This document shows positions 16,780-25,231 of a stretch of DNA of 44,867 nt, in pieces. The stretch is taken from assembly GCA_017853375.1 (NCBI GenBank), contig JAFMJP010000002.1, forward strand, positions 1-44,867, written 5' to 3'. Within the stretch, counting starts at the first letter, position 1. Every line of letters starts with the position of its first letter. The notes beneath the pieces were generated by a model that was not told the DNA's origin, searched no databases, and was given only the letters and a program-made list of their open reading frames with translations. Made by a program: the position numbers and the translations under genes. This DNA is from Actinomycetota bacterium (GTDB lineage: Bacteria > Actinomycetota > Acidimicrobiia > Acidimicrobiales > Ilumatobacteraceae).

Positions 16780-19700
16780 CTACTGAATGGTGACCGCTTC
16801 ACCAAACTTGGCACGCAATAAACCGATGACTTTTCCTATATCGACCGAGTACTCGGGGCCCAGTGCCACCACCTTGGTGCCGAACGTGAGAAACACCGGC
16901 GAATCACCGGGATGCGACTCCAACAGGCTACGCACGTCGGAGATTTCGTCCGGCGTCACCGCACGACGCGCAAAGTCGATGTGCAGCGACTCGATACCGT
17001 TCTTGGGTACATCGACCACGCTGATATCGGAGGCCATCAACGAAGTGCGACCGTCGTCGCGGCGGTCGAGCCGTCCGCGAATGATCACGATCTGATCATC
17101 GACTGCCAAGTGGCCCTGTGTCGCAAACAACCTCGGAAAGACGGTGACCTCGATCGAGCCGGCCAAATCTTCGAGCGTGAAAGTGGCCATCTGCTCGCCT
17201 TTGCGGGTGAACTTGCGGTCGACACCGACGATGACACCTCCCAGGACGAGATTGTCCTCCGTGCGATCCGGCACCTCGACGATCGGACAGGTGACGCGTC
17301 GACCCATCACGGTTTCCAAACCGCGCAACGGATGGTCGCTCACGTAGAAACCGAGCATCTCCTTCTCCAGTCGCAGCTGTTCCGACTTGTCGAACACCAG
17401 ATTGGGAATCTCCGAACGCTCGGAGTAACCGTCGGTTTGCGACTCGACATCCCCGAACAAACTCATCACACCCTGGTCGCGTTCGCGACGTCGCGTGAGT
17501 GCCTGCTCGACGAGCGACTCGAAGACCAACAGAAGGCCGCGGCGTGGGTGACCGAGCGAGTCGAACGCTCCGGCCTTGATCAGCGACTCCAAGGTGCGCT
17601 TGTTCAACGCTTGCTCCGGAACTCGATCCAACACGTCGTAGAACGACTCGAACTTGCCGGTGCTTTCGCGGGTCTCGACGATGAGTGTTGCGACTCCCTC
17701 GCCCACGTTTCGAATTCCGGACAGACCAAAACTCACTGCCATCTGACCTTCGATCGGCGCAAAGTCGACTCCCGACTCGTTGATGTCGGGAGTTCGCACC
17801 GTCACCTGATTGTTGCCCGCATCCGACAAGTACAGGGCTGCGCGATCGTTGTTGCCCTTCACCGAGGTGAGGAGACACGCGAAGTACTCCACCGGATGAT
17901 GCGCCTTCAACCATGCAGTCTGGTACGTGATCAGCCCGTAGCCGAAGGCGTGACTCTTGGTGAATGCGTAGTCGGCGAATTTTTCGATGATGCCGAACAG
18001 TTCACGCCCGAGTGACTCGCCGTATCCACGCTGCGCACATCCGCCGACGAACTTGGGACGTTGCTCGGCCATGGCGACGGGATCCTTCTTGGCGCACGCC
18101 TTGCGCAAAGAGTCGGCTTCGGAGAGCGAATAACCTGCGAACTTCTGCGCGACACGCATGATGCTTTCCTGGTAGATCATCAGCCCGTAGGTATCCCCCA
18201 ACACCTCGGTGGCATCGTCATGAAAGAACCGCGAAGGTTTGCGGTCGTTCTTGAAGTCGGCGTAGTCGTTGTGCATGTTCTCCGCCATGGGGCCCGGGCG
18301 GTACAACGCCAACACGGCAGCGATGTCCTCGAACCGGCGAGGTAGAAGCGACCGAAGGAGTGCCCGCATCGGCGTGGACTCCAACTGGAACACGCCGATG
18401 GTGTTCGCGGAAGCCAATAGTTGATAGGTCTTCGGATCATCGAGCGGAATGTCGTTGATGGAAAAGTCGGGCTGCTTCTTTCGAATCAACAGCTCGGCAT
18501 CGGTGATGACGTCGAGATTTCGCAATCCGAGGATGTCCATTTTCAGCAATCCGAGGGATTCCACTCCGTGCATTTCGTATTGAGTCACCACCGGGGAATC
18601 TTCCGGCTTGCGACCGGCCTCGGGCTTGCGCTGGATGGGCAGGTACTCCGTGAGTGGTTCCTTGGTGATCACCACCGCCGCAGCATGGATTCCGACGGAG
18701 CGCTTCAAGCCCTCCAGCCCGCGAGCCACATCCACCACGCGTTTTACTTCGGCATCCGTGTCACACAGAGCCCGCAGGTCGGCAGCGGCACGGAAGCCGT
18801 CCATGTGCTTTTCGTTCTGCTCGAAGCAGTAACGCAGAGGCGTATCGCGACCCATGACGACAGGTGGCATCAGTTTGGCGATGCGATCACCGGTGGCATA
18901 CGGGTGGCCGAGTACGCGCGCAGCATCGCGGACGGCATTGCGCGCCTTGATGGTGCCGAACGTGATGATTTGTGCAACGCGGTCACGACCGTATTTTTCT
19001 GCCGCGTAGCGGATCATCTCGTCGCGATAGCGAGAGTCAAAGTCCATGTCGATATCGGGCATCGACACACGATCAGGATTCAAGAAACGCTCGAACAGCA
19101 GGTCGTACTTCACGGGATCGAGATCGGTGATTCGCAACGCGTACGCCACCGCACAGCCCGCCGCCGAACCACGTCCTGGACCCACACGAATGCCTTGTTC
19201 CCGTGCGTGACGAATCAGATCCCACACGATGAGGAAGTACGACGCAAACCCCATGTCGCAGATGACCTTCAACTCATAGGCAAGTCGCTCCACCACGGCC
19301 TTGGGGACCTCGGTACCCCAACGCTCGGTGGCACCTTGACGTGCGAGGTGCTCGAGGTACGAGCGATCGTCGGCAAAACCCGCGGGGATCGGAAAGTCGG
19401 GCAGCACGTACTTGCCGAACTCGATCTTGGTGTTGGCGCGTTCAGCAATCCAGAGGGTGTTGTCACAGGCATCCGGTGTATCGCGGAACAACTGTCGCAT
19501 CTCTGCGGCGGTCTTGAGGTAATGCTCCTCTCCTTCGAACTTGAATCGCTTCGGGTCGGCGATCGTGCATCCGGTCTGCACGCACAACAACGCGTCGTGG
19601 GCCTGTGCGTCGTGCCGATGCACGTAGTGGGAGTCGTTGGTTGCGAGCAGTGGCGCGTCAATCTCACGGGCGATCCTGATGAGATCGGTCATGGTTCGGC

Positions 19701-20292
19701 GCTGATCGGCAATGCCGTGGTCCTGTAGTTCCACGAACAAGTTGTCGCGCCCGAAGATCTCCTGCAAGCGAGCTGCGGTGCGCTTGGCTTCGTCGTAGTC
19801 GTTGCGCATGAGGGCCTGCAGCACGTGACCGCCCAGGCAGCCGGTGGTGGCGATGATGCCCTCATGGTGTCGATCGAGGAGTTCCCAGTCCATCCGGGGC
19901 TGGTAGTAGTAGCCCTCCAAGAACGCCTGGCTCGACAGCTTGATGAGGTTTCTGTACCCCGTGTTGTTCTCGCACAGCAAGGTGAGGTGGTAGTACAACT
20001 TTCGACCCGCTTCGGTGTCGCCGCCCGAGTCATCGATTTGCCCGCGACGCTGTGGGCGCTCGAAACGCGACTCGTACGCCATGTACGCCTCGGTGCCGAT
20101 GATCGGATTGATTCCGGCGCTGCGACACGCCTGGTAAAACTCCAGGACTCCGTACATGTTGCCGTGGTCGGTGATGCCGATCGCCGGCTGTCCGTCACCG
20201 ACGGCACGTTCGATCAACTCATCGACGCGTGCGGCCCCGTCGAGCATCGAGAACTCGGTGTGAACATGCAGGTGAGTGAACGAAGAGGCCAT
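16780..20292 (-). CDS. dnaE: DNA polymerase III alpha subunit (DnaE1)
   Basis: This is the 1170-residue replicative polymerase of the C family. Order: PHP domain (about 1-280), catalytic palm with PDIDMDFDSRYRDEMI carrying the metal-binding aspartates, thumb/fingers with GRGSAAGCAVAYALRITDLDP, helix-hairpin-helix region near KSHAFGYGLITYQTAWLKAHHP, and an OB fold near FTRKGEQMATFTLEDLAGSIE. The PHP domain keeps its apparent metal ligands: HLHVHTEFSMLDG, TDHGN, GTEAYM, YYHLTLL, TTGCLGGH and TNDSHYV. Intrinsic 3'-5' proofreading, as shown for mycobacterial DnaE1, is therefore likely. The start is ATG 20292. It lies 69 bases downstream of bpa. Confidence 0.98.
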   Translation of the reverse strand: MASSFTHLHVHTEFSMLDGAARVDELIERAVGDGQPAIGITDHGNMYGVLEFYQACRSAGINPIIGTEAYMAYESRFERPQRRGQIDDSGGDTEAGRKLYYHLTLLCENNTGYRNLIKLSSQAFLEGYYYQPRMDWELLDRHHEGIIATTGCLGGHVLQALMRNDYDEAKRTAARLQEIFGRDNLFVELQDHGIADQRRTMTDLIRIAREIDAPLLATNDSHYVHRHDAQAHDALLCVQTGCTIADPKRFKFEGEEHYLKTAAEMRQLFRDTPDACDNTLWIAERANTKIEFGKYVLPDFPIPAGFADDRSYLEHLARQGATERWGTEVPKAVVERLAYELKVICDMGFASYFLIVWDLIRHAREQGIRVGPGRGSAAGCAVAYALRITDLDPVKYDLLFERFLNPDRVSMPDIDMDFDSRYRDEMIRYAAEKYGRDRVAQIITFGTIKARNAVRDAARVLGHPYATGDRIAKLMPPVVMGRDTPLRYCFEQNEKHMDGFRAAADLRALCDTDAEVKRVVDVARGLEGLKRSVGIHAAAVVITKEPLTEYLPIQRKPEAGRKPEDSPVVTQYEMHGVESLGLLKMDILGLRNLDVITDAELLIRKKQPDFSINDIPLDDPKTYQLLASANTIGVFQLESTPMRALLRSLLPRRFEDIAAVLALYRPGPMAENMHNDYADFKNDRKPSRFFHDDATEVLGDTYGLMIYQESIMRVAQKFAGYSLSEADSLRKACAKKDPVAMAEQRPKFVGGCAQRGYGESLGRELFGIIEKFADYAFTKSHAFGYGLITYQTAWLKAHHPVEYFACLLTSVKGNNDRAALYLSDAGNNQVTVRTPDINESGVDFAPIEGQMAVSFGLSGIRNVGEGVATLIVETRESTGKFESFYDVLDRVPEQALNKRTLESLIKAGAFDSLGHPRRGLLLVFESLVEQALTRRRERDQGVMSLFGDVESQTDGYSERSEIPNLVFDKSEQLRLEKEMLGFYVSDHPLRGLETVMGRRVTCPIVEVPDRTEDNLVLGGVIVGVDRKFTRKGEQMATFTLEDLAGSIEVTVFPRLFATQGHLAVDDQIVIIRGRLDRRDDGRTSLMASDISVVDVPKNGIESLHIDFARRAVTPDEISDVRSLLESHPGDSPVFLTFGTKVVALGPEYSVDIGKVIGLLRAKFGEAVTIQ

Positions 20293-20361
20293 CGCAGGAA
20301 AGCCGAGAGTACCAGCGGCCTCCCACGCAACGAGCGACGGGCGAAATTCGGCGAAAAGCGG

Positions 20362-20844
20362 CTAAATGTACGTGCCGGGTCGCTCGGGCACCGCGGTACC
20401 CGACGCCGGGAGTTGACGCATCTGCTCGAGTTGCTGGCGAGCTGCCAACTGCTGGGCGAACAGCGTCGCTTGAATGCCGTGAAAGAGACCTTCGAGCCAT
20501 CCAACGAGTTGCGCCTTGGCGACACGAAGTTCTGCATCGCTGGGAACGTCACCTTCCTTGAATGGAAGCGCCAACGTCTGCAATTCCTCGCGAAGGTCGG
20601 GCGAGATGGCTTCTGCAATCTCCACGATCGAGCGCTCATAAATCTCCGCGAGTCGTTCACGACTCGGCAGATCCAACTGCATCTGGCGCACTTCTTCGAG
20701 CAGCCCCTTGATCATGGATCCGATTCGCATGACCTTGGCCGGCTCCTGCACGGTTTCGTCGCCGTTGACGCTGGCTTCACCATCGGCACTCAGCTCAGTC
20801 ACGCCGTCCAACAATTCGCCGCGTTCGGGGGTGGTCTCGCTCAT
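20362..20844 (-). CDS. bpa: Bacterial proteasome activator (Bpa/PafE)
   Basis: This 160-residue protein closely resembles the ATP-independent ring-shaped activator of the actinobacterial 20S proteasome (DUF2587 family; Rv3780 in M. tuberculosis). The core EPAKVMRIGSMIKGLLEEVR, then DLREELQTLALPF, SDAELRVAKAQLVGWLEGLF and HGIQATLFAQQLAARQQLEQM match the helical bundle. The extreme C-terminus is PGTYI; the known docking motif is GQYL, so the penultimate Tyr is kept with Q-to-T and L-to-I changes. The protein implies a 20S proteasome elsewhere in the genome. The start is ATG 20844. Confidence 0.92.
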   Translation of the reverse strand: MSETTPERGELLDGVTELSADGEASVNGDETVQEPAKVMRIGSMIKGLLEEVRQMQLDLPSRERLAEIYERSIVEIAEAISPDLREELQTLALPFKEGDVPSDAELRVAKAQLVGWLEGLFHGIQATLFAQQLAARQQLEQMRQLPASGTAVPERPGTYI

Positions 20845-20859
20845 GATGCGTTAGTTCTA

Positions 20860-22029
20860 TCAGCGTGCGCCGAGCGCCAACAATGGCACATCTACCTCTG
20901 CCGAGGTGAGCGAGCCATGTCGACATTGCAGCTGAAAGTAGGTCTTGTCGGCCGGATCATCGAAGCTGACCTCGTATTTGGCCATCACTGCAACGTCGCC
21001 AAAGCGACGTCGAACCACGTCGTTGACACGTCGACCAAAGTACCCCTGTTCGATCATTTCGTCGCGCGTCATCACCCACGCAACGTCGCCGTGGTGCTGC
21101 TTTGCTGCCGACACCACATCGTCCACCCGCCCGTTGTTGACGTGCAGCCAACGGAACCGGCCTTCGCCGGACTGGTGCGAGAGATGACGCGTCACGTCCG
21201 GAGACAGCGGCATCGTGTGTTCACCCACCATGACCTGACCGTGATCGGCGGTGACGAGCAGCACCGCTTCGGGTGGAAGCACGGACGCAAGATCGGCGAT
21301 CATGCGATCGACGGTGCGAAGTTCGGCGTCGTAGTGTTCACCGAAACCGCGCTCGTGTGCAATCTTGTCGATGCCGTCGTAGTAGCAGTACACGAACTTC
21401 TCACCGCGCGCCAACAAGTCGCGCACATCCACCACCATGCTGGACGCCGCGCGCCAGCTGTACATGCGTTGATCACGCAAGTGCGACTCAGTGAACGCAG
21501 TTCCATCGAATTCGGCCTTCGACAGGACGGGAACGGACGAACCCAGGAACGGTGGGCACGGCTGCACATCACGCGGCATGAGGCGACGGCGAACGTCACC
21601 ACGATCATCCGCCCAGCGCAACATCTGCACCACGCGCCCGGCGAAGTCGATCCGGTACCCGACGAGTCCGTGCTCACCCGGAGCCGCGCCGGTCGCGATG
21701 GAGGTGAGAGCCGTCACCGTCGTCGTGGGGGCGATGGTGGTCATCGGCGCCCCTTGCATCGTCGCCAAGGTGGCGGTGCATCCAGGCGCACCGACGATGC
21801 GGTCCTGCAACTGATGCCATCCGAGACCATCCACCACTAGGAGCACCACTTGGCGTGCACCGCGCGCCACCTCCGGAAAGAACTGAGGCAACGCATCGGT
21901 GCCACCGGGGCCCAGTAGTGCAGGCACGATGTTGGTGATGCAGGCGCCCTCGTAGTCCGGGCGGCGAGGCTCGGCGTCGATGATGCGAGGAGCGCGAAGG
22001 GCGTGCGGTGTGCACTCTGCGCCAGACAT
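20860..22029 (-). CDS. Alkaline-phosphatase-fold phosphodiesterase/pyrophosphatase
   Basis: This 389-residue enzyme of the type I phosphodiesterase/nucleotide pyrophosphatase family has an unknown substrate. Metal and nucleophile motifs are in family order: VVLLVVDGLGWHQ (Asp), IAPTTTVTALTSIATG (nucleophile Thr), CYYDGIDKIAHERG (Asp/His), LLVTADHGQV (Asp-His) and CRHGSLT (His). No signal peptide is visible, so it is probably cytoplasmic. ATG 22029 has a strong AGGAGGGGAG site just upstream. It is divergent from the Rrf2 gene (86 bases) and 15 bases upstream of bpa, probably in one transcript. Confidence 0.88.
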   Translation of the reverse strand: MSGAECTPHALRAPRIIDAEPRRPDYEGACITNIVPALLGPGGTDALPQFFPEVARGARQVVLLVVDGLGWHQLQDRIVGAPGCTATLATMQGAPMTTIAPTTTVTALTSIATGAAPGEHGLVGYRIDFAGRVVQMLRWADDRGDVRRRLMPRDVQPCPPFLGSSVPVLSKAEFDGTAFTESHLRDQRMYSWRAASSMVVDVRDLLARGEKFVYCYYDGIDKIAHERGFGEHYDAELRTVDRMIADLASVLPPEAVLLVTADHGQVMVGEHTMPLSPDVTRHLSHQSGEGRFRWLHVNNGRVDDVVSAAKQHHGDVAWVMTRDEMIEQGYFGRRVNDVVRRRFGDVAVMAKYEVSFDDPADKTYFQLQCRHGSLTSAEVDVPLLALGAR

Positions 22030-22103
22030 CTCCCCTCCTAGTCAAGCGGCTTCACCGATACGTGCGTCAACGAAGCGGGCGCCGCACTCCCGTGCCCTGC
22101 GTT

Positions 22104-22109
22104 TACGAT
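22104..22109 (+). promoter_or_regulatory. -10 element for leaderless rrf2-family gene
   Basis: TACGAT lies at -12 to -7 relative to the GTG at 22116, the exact placement expected if transcription starts on the first base of the start codon. No Shine-Dalgarno sequence precedes the GTG. No clear -35 is seen. Confidence 0.5.
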
Positions 22110-22115
22110 GGAAGC

Positions 22116-22586
22116 GTGCGGGTGTCAACGCGGGGCGACTATGCGTGTCGCGCAATGCTGTCGCTTGCGCTCCACTCCGACGAGCCAGGACCAATTTCCG
22201 TTCGCGACATTGCCACACGCACGGCCCTTCCGCAGCCGTACCTGGAGCAGATTCTGCTGGCGCTCAAGGGTGCGGGATTGGTCAATTCCAAGCGAGGCGT
22301 CGGGGGTGGCTACACCCTGGCGCGTCATCCGGACAAGATCTTGCTGTCGGAAGTGCTCTCGGCCGTGGACGGACCCATCTCACTCGGTGATTTCGGCGAG
22401 CCACACCGCGATGGCGCCTGTGATCACGAGGGACAATGCGTGCTACTCGCAATCTGGCATTCCGTGGGCGAACACATGCGCGACCACTTGGCCAAGTTCA
22501 CCCTTGGCGGAGTTCTCGCGGCTGCTCGCGGTGAATCGCCATGGCCCGACGAGGACTCTCGCACCTCGTCGACTCGACGCCGCTGA
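22116..22586 (+). CDS. Rrf2 family transcriptional regulator
   Basis: This 156-residue winged-helix regulator has an N-terminal DNA-binding domain (VSTRGDYACRAMLSLAL; RDIATRTALPQPYLEQILLAL; LVNSKRGVGGGYTLAR wing). The effector region has Cys102 and Cys108 in CDHEGQC. Fe-S-binding relatives such as IscR and NsrR have three cysteines; the third is missing here, although Cys11, His and Glu residues are nearby. It may sense redox or Fe-S status with an unusual ligand set, or not bind a cluster. The start is GTG 22116; the upstream portion of the 192-residue ORF is over-extension. It converges on rluD. Confidence 0.88.
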   Translation: MRVSTRGDYACRAMLSLALHSDEPGPISVRDIATRTALPQPYLEQILLALKGAGLVNSKRGVGGGYTLARHPDKILLSEVLSAVDGPISLGDFGEPHRDGACDHEGQCVLLAIWHSVGEHMRDHLAKFTLGGVLAAARGESPWPDEDSRTSSTRRR

Positions 22587-22592
22587 CGTCCC

Positions 22593-22612
22593 GCGGCACC
22601 GGGTAGTGCCGC
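22593..22612. terminator. Perfect hairpin between convergent rrf2-family gene and rluD
   Basis: GCGGCAC, six-base loop CGGGTA, GTGCCGC form a perfect seven-base-pair GC-rich stem in the 30-base gap between convergent stop codons. It would fold in either transcript. No U-run follows on either strand, so it resembles a U-less bidirectional terminator. Confidence 0.55.
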
Positions 22613-22616
22613 CGAA

Positions 22617-23585
22617 CTACGACAACAGGGCCAGCAGTGCCGAAAAATCCTGCGGCATTGGTGCCGTGAACGTGTGTCGCTCGCCCGTGCGTGGATGATC
22701 GAAGGCCAATTCTCTGGCGTGCAACATGGGCCGACCGGCGCGCAAGCCGGCACGAACGCCACCATAGGTTGCATCACCCACCACTGGATGTCCGATTGAT
22801 GCGAGATGAACACGGATTTGATGGGTCCTGCCCGTCTCCAGTCGACACTCCACGAGGGCTGCATCTTTGGGTTCGTGAAACGATCGTTCAACGGCGTAGT
22901 GCGTACGCGATGCGCGGCCATCCACCACCACGGCCATGCGCGTGGGATCGCGCTGGTCGCGACCGATTGGCGCGTCAATGACGCCATTGAGCGAGATGGG
23001 AACTCCCCAGACCAGCACGGAGTACACACGTGTGACGCTTCGCGAAGAAAGCTGTTCGACCAAGGATTCGTATGCCTGCGAGGTTCTGGCTACGACGATC
23101 AATCCTGTGGTGCCCGCGTCGAGTCGATGCACCAAGCCGGGCCGCATCGGATCGCCCACGCCCGCGATATCCGGGTGGCTCGCCAGCAGGAAATTCACCA
23201 TCGTGCCGGACTGATTGCCCGCACCTGGATGCACGACGACGCCCGCTTCCTTGTTCACCACGATGACGTCTTCGTCGGCGTACACCACATCAACCGACTT
23301 GCTGGTGTCCGCAAGAGGAAACTCGGGACCCTTTGCCTGCGTCACGTCGATGACGATGACTTGGCCTTCCGTCATCTTTTCTTTCCCGGCGGTGACGACG
23401 ACACCATCAACCGACACTCCACCAGTGTCGATGAGCGCAGAAGCAGAGTTGCGGCTGATGTCGGCGATGAGCGACACCACTCGATCGATTCGTACGCCAG
23501 CGAGTGAAGCCGGAATGGTTTCAGTGATGCGTCGGGCAATGCCGGACGTGTCATCCGTGGCCAAGCCGGATGTATCGTCGCTCAT
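22617..23585 (-). CDS. rluD: RluA/RluD-family 23S rRNA pseudouridine synthase
   Basis: This 322-residue pseudouridine synthase has an S4 RNA-binding domain near the N-terminus (GVRIDRVVSLIADISRNSAS, SVDGVVV) and a catalytic RluA-type domain. The catalytic Asp is in GLVHRLDAGTTGLIVVA; the family usually has HRLDxxTSG. Later blocks are CRLETGRTHQIRVHLASIGHP and LHARELAFDHP. The exact rRNA site is inferred from family membership. ATG 23585 overlaps the lspA stop (ATGA). It is the last gene of the minus-strand dcw-ileS-lspA run, as in many actinobacteria. Confidence 0.93.
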   Translation of the reverse strand: MSDDTSGLATDDTSGIARRITETIPASLAGVRIDRVVSLIADISRNSASALIDTGGVSVDGVVVTAGKEKMTEGQVIVIDVTQAKGPEFPLADTSKSVDVVYADEDVIVVNKEAGVVVHPGAGNQSGTMVNFLLASHPDIAGVGDPMRPGLVHRLDAGTTGLIVVARTSQAYESLVEQLSSRSVTRVYSVLVWGVPISLNGVIDAPIGRDQRDPTRMAVVVDGRASRTHYAVERSFHEPKDAALVECRLETGRTHQIRVHLASIGHPVVGDATYGGVRAGLRAGRPMLHARELAFDHPRTGERHTFTAPMPQDFSALLALLS

Positions 23586-24055
23586 GAGTCCGTGACCGAC
23601 GACTTGCGGAACGATGCCACGATCATCAGCATCGCGCCGAGAGAGATCGCCGAATCGGCGATATTGAAGATCGGGAACCACTGCAGGTCGATGAAGTCCA
23701 CCACGGCCCCACGGAGCCACGCATCACCGCGAAAGAGTCGGTCGATCAGGTTGCCAATTGCACCGCCCACGATCATCCCTGCGGCAACTGCCGCCGCGCC
23801 GGTTGCGGATCGACGCAACCACAGCACCATCACGATCACAATGACGAATCCAAGCGCCCCGATGATCGGCCCGGCACCGGTCGCTTGCGAAAACGCCATA
23901 CCTTTGTTGAACGCCAAATTGAAACGCAGTGACCCCACGAGGTCGATCGTGCGATCGCCCGACAGACGATTCAGTGCCCAGTGCTTGGTGAGCTGATCCG
24001 CGACGACGATGCTCGCGATGAGGATCCAGAGTCGTCGCGTTGCCTCGCGGCTCAT
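23582..24055 (-). CDS. lspA: Lipoprotein signal peptidase II
   Basis: This 157-residue integral-membrane aspartyl protease cleaves prolipoprotein signal peptides after lipidation; a client in this window would be the DUF3048 lipoprotein. It has four hydrophobic helices. Catalytic aspartates lie in GGAIGNLIDRL and FNIADSAIS, with the conserved NLAFNKGMAF segment between. ATG 24055 overlaps the preceding stop (ATGA), and its own stop overlaps rluD in the same way, so three genes appear translationally coupled. Confidence 0.96.
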   Translation of the reverse strand: MSREATRRLWILIASIVVADQLTKHWALNRLSGDRTIDLVGSLRFNLAFNKGMAFSQATGAGPIIGALGFVIVIVMVLWLRRSATGAAAVAAGMIVGGAIGNLIDRLFRGDAWLRGAVVDFIDLQWFPIFNIADSAISLGAMLMIVASFRKSSVTDS

Positions 24056-25224
24056 CTACTGCCCAGACCGCCAGCACGTTCAGTGACGAGCTCGGTGGCC
24101 CACGGCAACACTTCAAGACGTTCCCTTGGAATCGGCAATCCCGAGTACAACGAGTACCCGTACTCGCCGATCTCCATTCGCTTCAACGCGGCATCGATTG
24201 CCTCGACTTCTGCAAGTGCCTGATCGGAAAGGATGAGGTCGCGCTCACGCTCCACCACCATGGTGTCACCTTCGCCACCTTCCTCACCGAAGTCGACGTC
24301 GCCCATCTCCTGGTTGGCGACGATTTCCTGCGCCTCTTGCGTGAGGCGCTTGGCCTGGCCGACCAACTCCACTCGCTTCTCGAGCAACAGTTCCTTTTGC
24401 GACTTCAGGAAGGCGATGTCGAATTCCTTGGTGGGCGTGATGCCGTCAACCGGGTCCAGTTTGGTGATTGGCGGCTTGACCGGTTTGGCCATCGCCTTTT
24501 CCTGCTGGGCGCGAATTCTCGCTTCCTCTTCGTCGCGAAGGGCCCGAATTCGTGCGCGCTCGGCTTCTCGCGCCATTCGCTCGGCCTCTTTGGCCTTGGT
24601 GATCTTGTCGCGCTCGCGCTGTTTTTCGCGACGCTCCTCTTCGATTGCTGCCCGTTTCCGAGCCTGCTCGCGTTTGCGCTCCTCGATGAGCACTTGACGC
24701 TCGAGATCGCGTCGTCGCTTCTCGGCCAGTTTTTCCTTGGCGATGCGCTTTCGTTCTGCGAGTTTTTCCCGGGCAATGCGCTTTCGCTCGCGTTCGGCAG
24801 CCAAGCGCTTCTGCTTTCGTTCACGCTCGGCCAACAGTCGTGCTTGCTTGCGCTTCTGCTCTTCGGCTTTCTTCTTCAATGCCGCCTGACGACGTGCAGC
24901 ATCGGCTTTCTGCTTGGCCTGCTTTCGGCGCTTCTCCTCGAGGGCTTTCTTGGCCTTGCGACGCTTTTCCTCCATGGCCTTCTTGGCCTTGCGGCGCTTT
25001 TCTTCCATGGCTTTCTTGGCCTTTCGTCGTTTGTCTTCCATCAACCGCTTGGCCTTGCGGCGACGGAGTTCTTCGAGCTTGCGGCGCTTGGCTGCCGCCT
25101 GCTTCTGCAGGGCTGCTTTCTTTGCAGCGGCCTGCTTCTTCATCGCAGCCTTTTTGGCTGCGGCTTTCTTCTTCGCAGCAATGCGTTTCTTCTGGGCTGC
25201 CTTGCGCCTGGCGGCTGCATTCAT
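24052..25224 (-). CDS. TraR/DksA-like protein with long charged helical N-terminus
   Basis: This is a 390-residue protein. Residues 1-50 are Ala/Lys-rich (histone-tail-like). Residues 50-100 hold 11-residue repeats of the type KRRKAKKAMEE. Residues 100-246 are an almost uninterrupted Arg/Lys/Glu helix with no Pro or Gly, followed by a Pro-rich hinge (PVKPPITKLDP). Residues 266-390 match the TraR/DksA coiled coil plus the zinc-finger region, but all four expected Cys are replaced (EYGYSLYSGLPIPRERLEVLPWATELVTE region). Related actinobacterial genes sit between ileS and lspA with shorter basic tails. Binding to RNA polymerase's secondary channel and to DNA/RNA is inference. ATG 25224; stop overlaps lspA. 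Confidence 0.8.
   Translation of the reverse strand: MNAAARRKAAQKKRIAAKKKAAAKKAAMKKQAAAKKAALQKQAAAKRRKLEELRRRKAKRLMEDKRRKAKKAMEEKRRKAKKAMEEKRRKAKKALEEKRRKQAKQKADAARRQAALKKKAEEQKRKQARLLAERERKQKRLAAERERKRIAREKLAERKRIAKEKLAEKRRRDLERQVLIEERKREQARKRAAIEEERREKQRERDKITKAKEAERMAREAERARIRALRDEEEARIRAQQEKAMAKPVKPPITKLDPVDGITPTKEFDIAFLKSQKELLLEKRVELVGQAKRLTQEAQEIVANQEMGDVDFGEEGGEGDTMVVERERDLILSDQALAEVEAIDAALKRMEIGEYGYSLYSGLPIPRERLEVLPWATELVTERAGGLGSR
24928..25059 (-). repeat. Four tandem 33-bp in-frame repeats
   Basis: Four consecutive 33-base units (24928-24960, 24961-24993, 24994-25026, 25027-25059) encode an 11-residue motif close to KRRKAKKAMEE. Copies are similar but not identical; the 25027 copy is the most diverged (AKRLMEDKRR). 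Third-position differences between copies suggest the repeats are maintained at protein level. They form the middle of the charged helix of the TraR/DksA-like protein. Confidence 0.85.
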
Positions 25225-25231
25225 GACCCCG

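Noticed and set aside
19825-21840. 671-residue plus-strand ORF across dnaE, bpa and the phosphodiesterase gene
   Set aside because: It spans three well-recognised genes on the opposite strand and has no family features.
24928-25059. CRISPR or VNTR-type non-coding repeat
   Set aside because: The 33-base units are contiguous without spacers, in frame and encode a regular helical motif.
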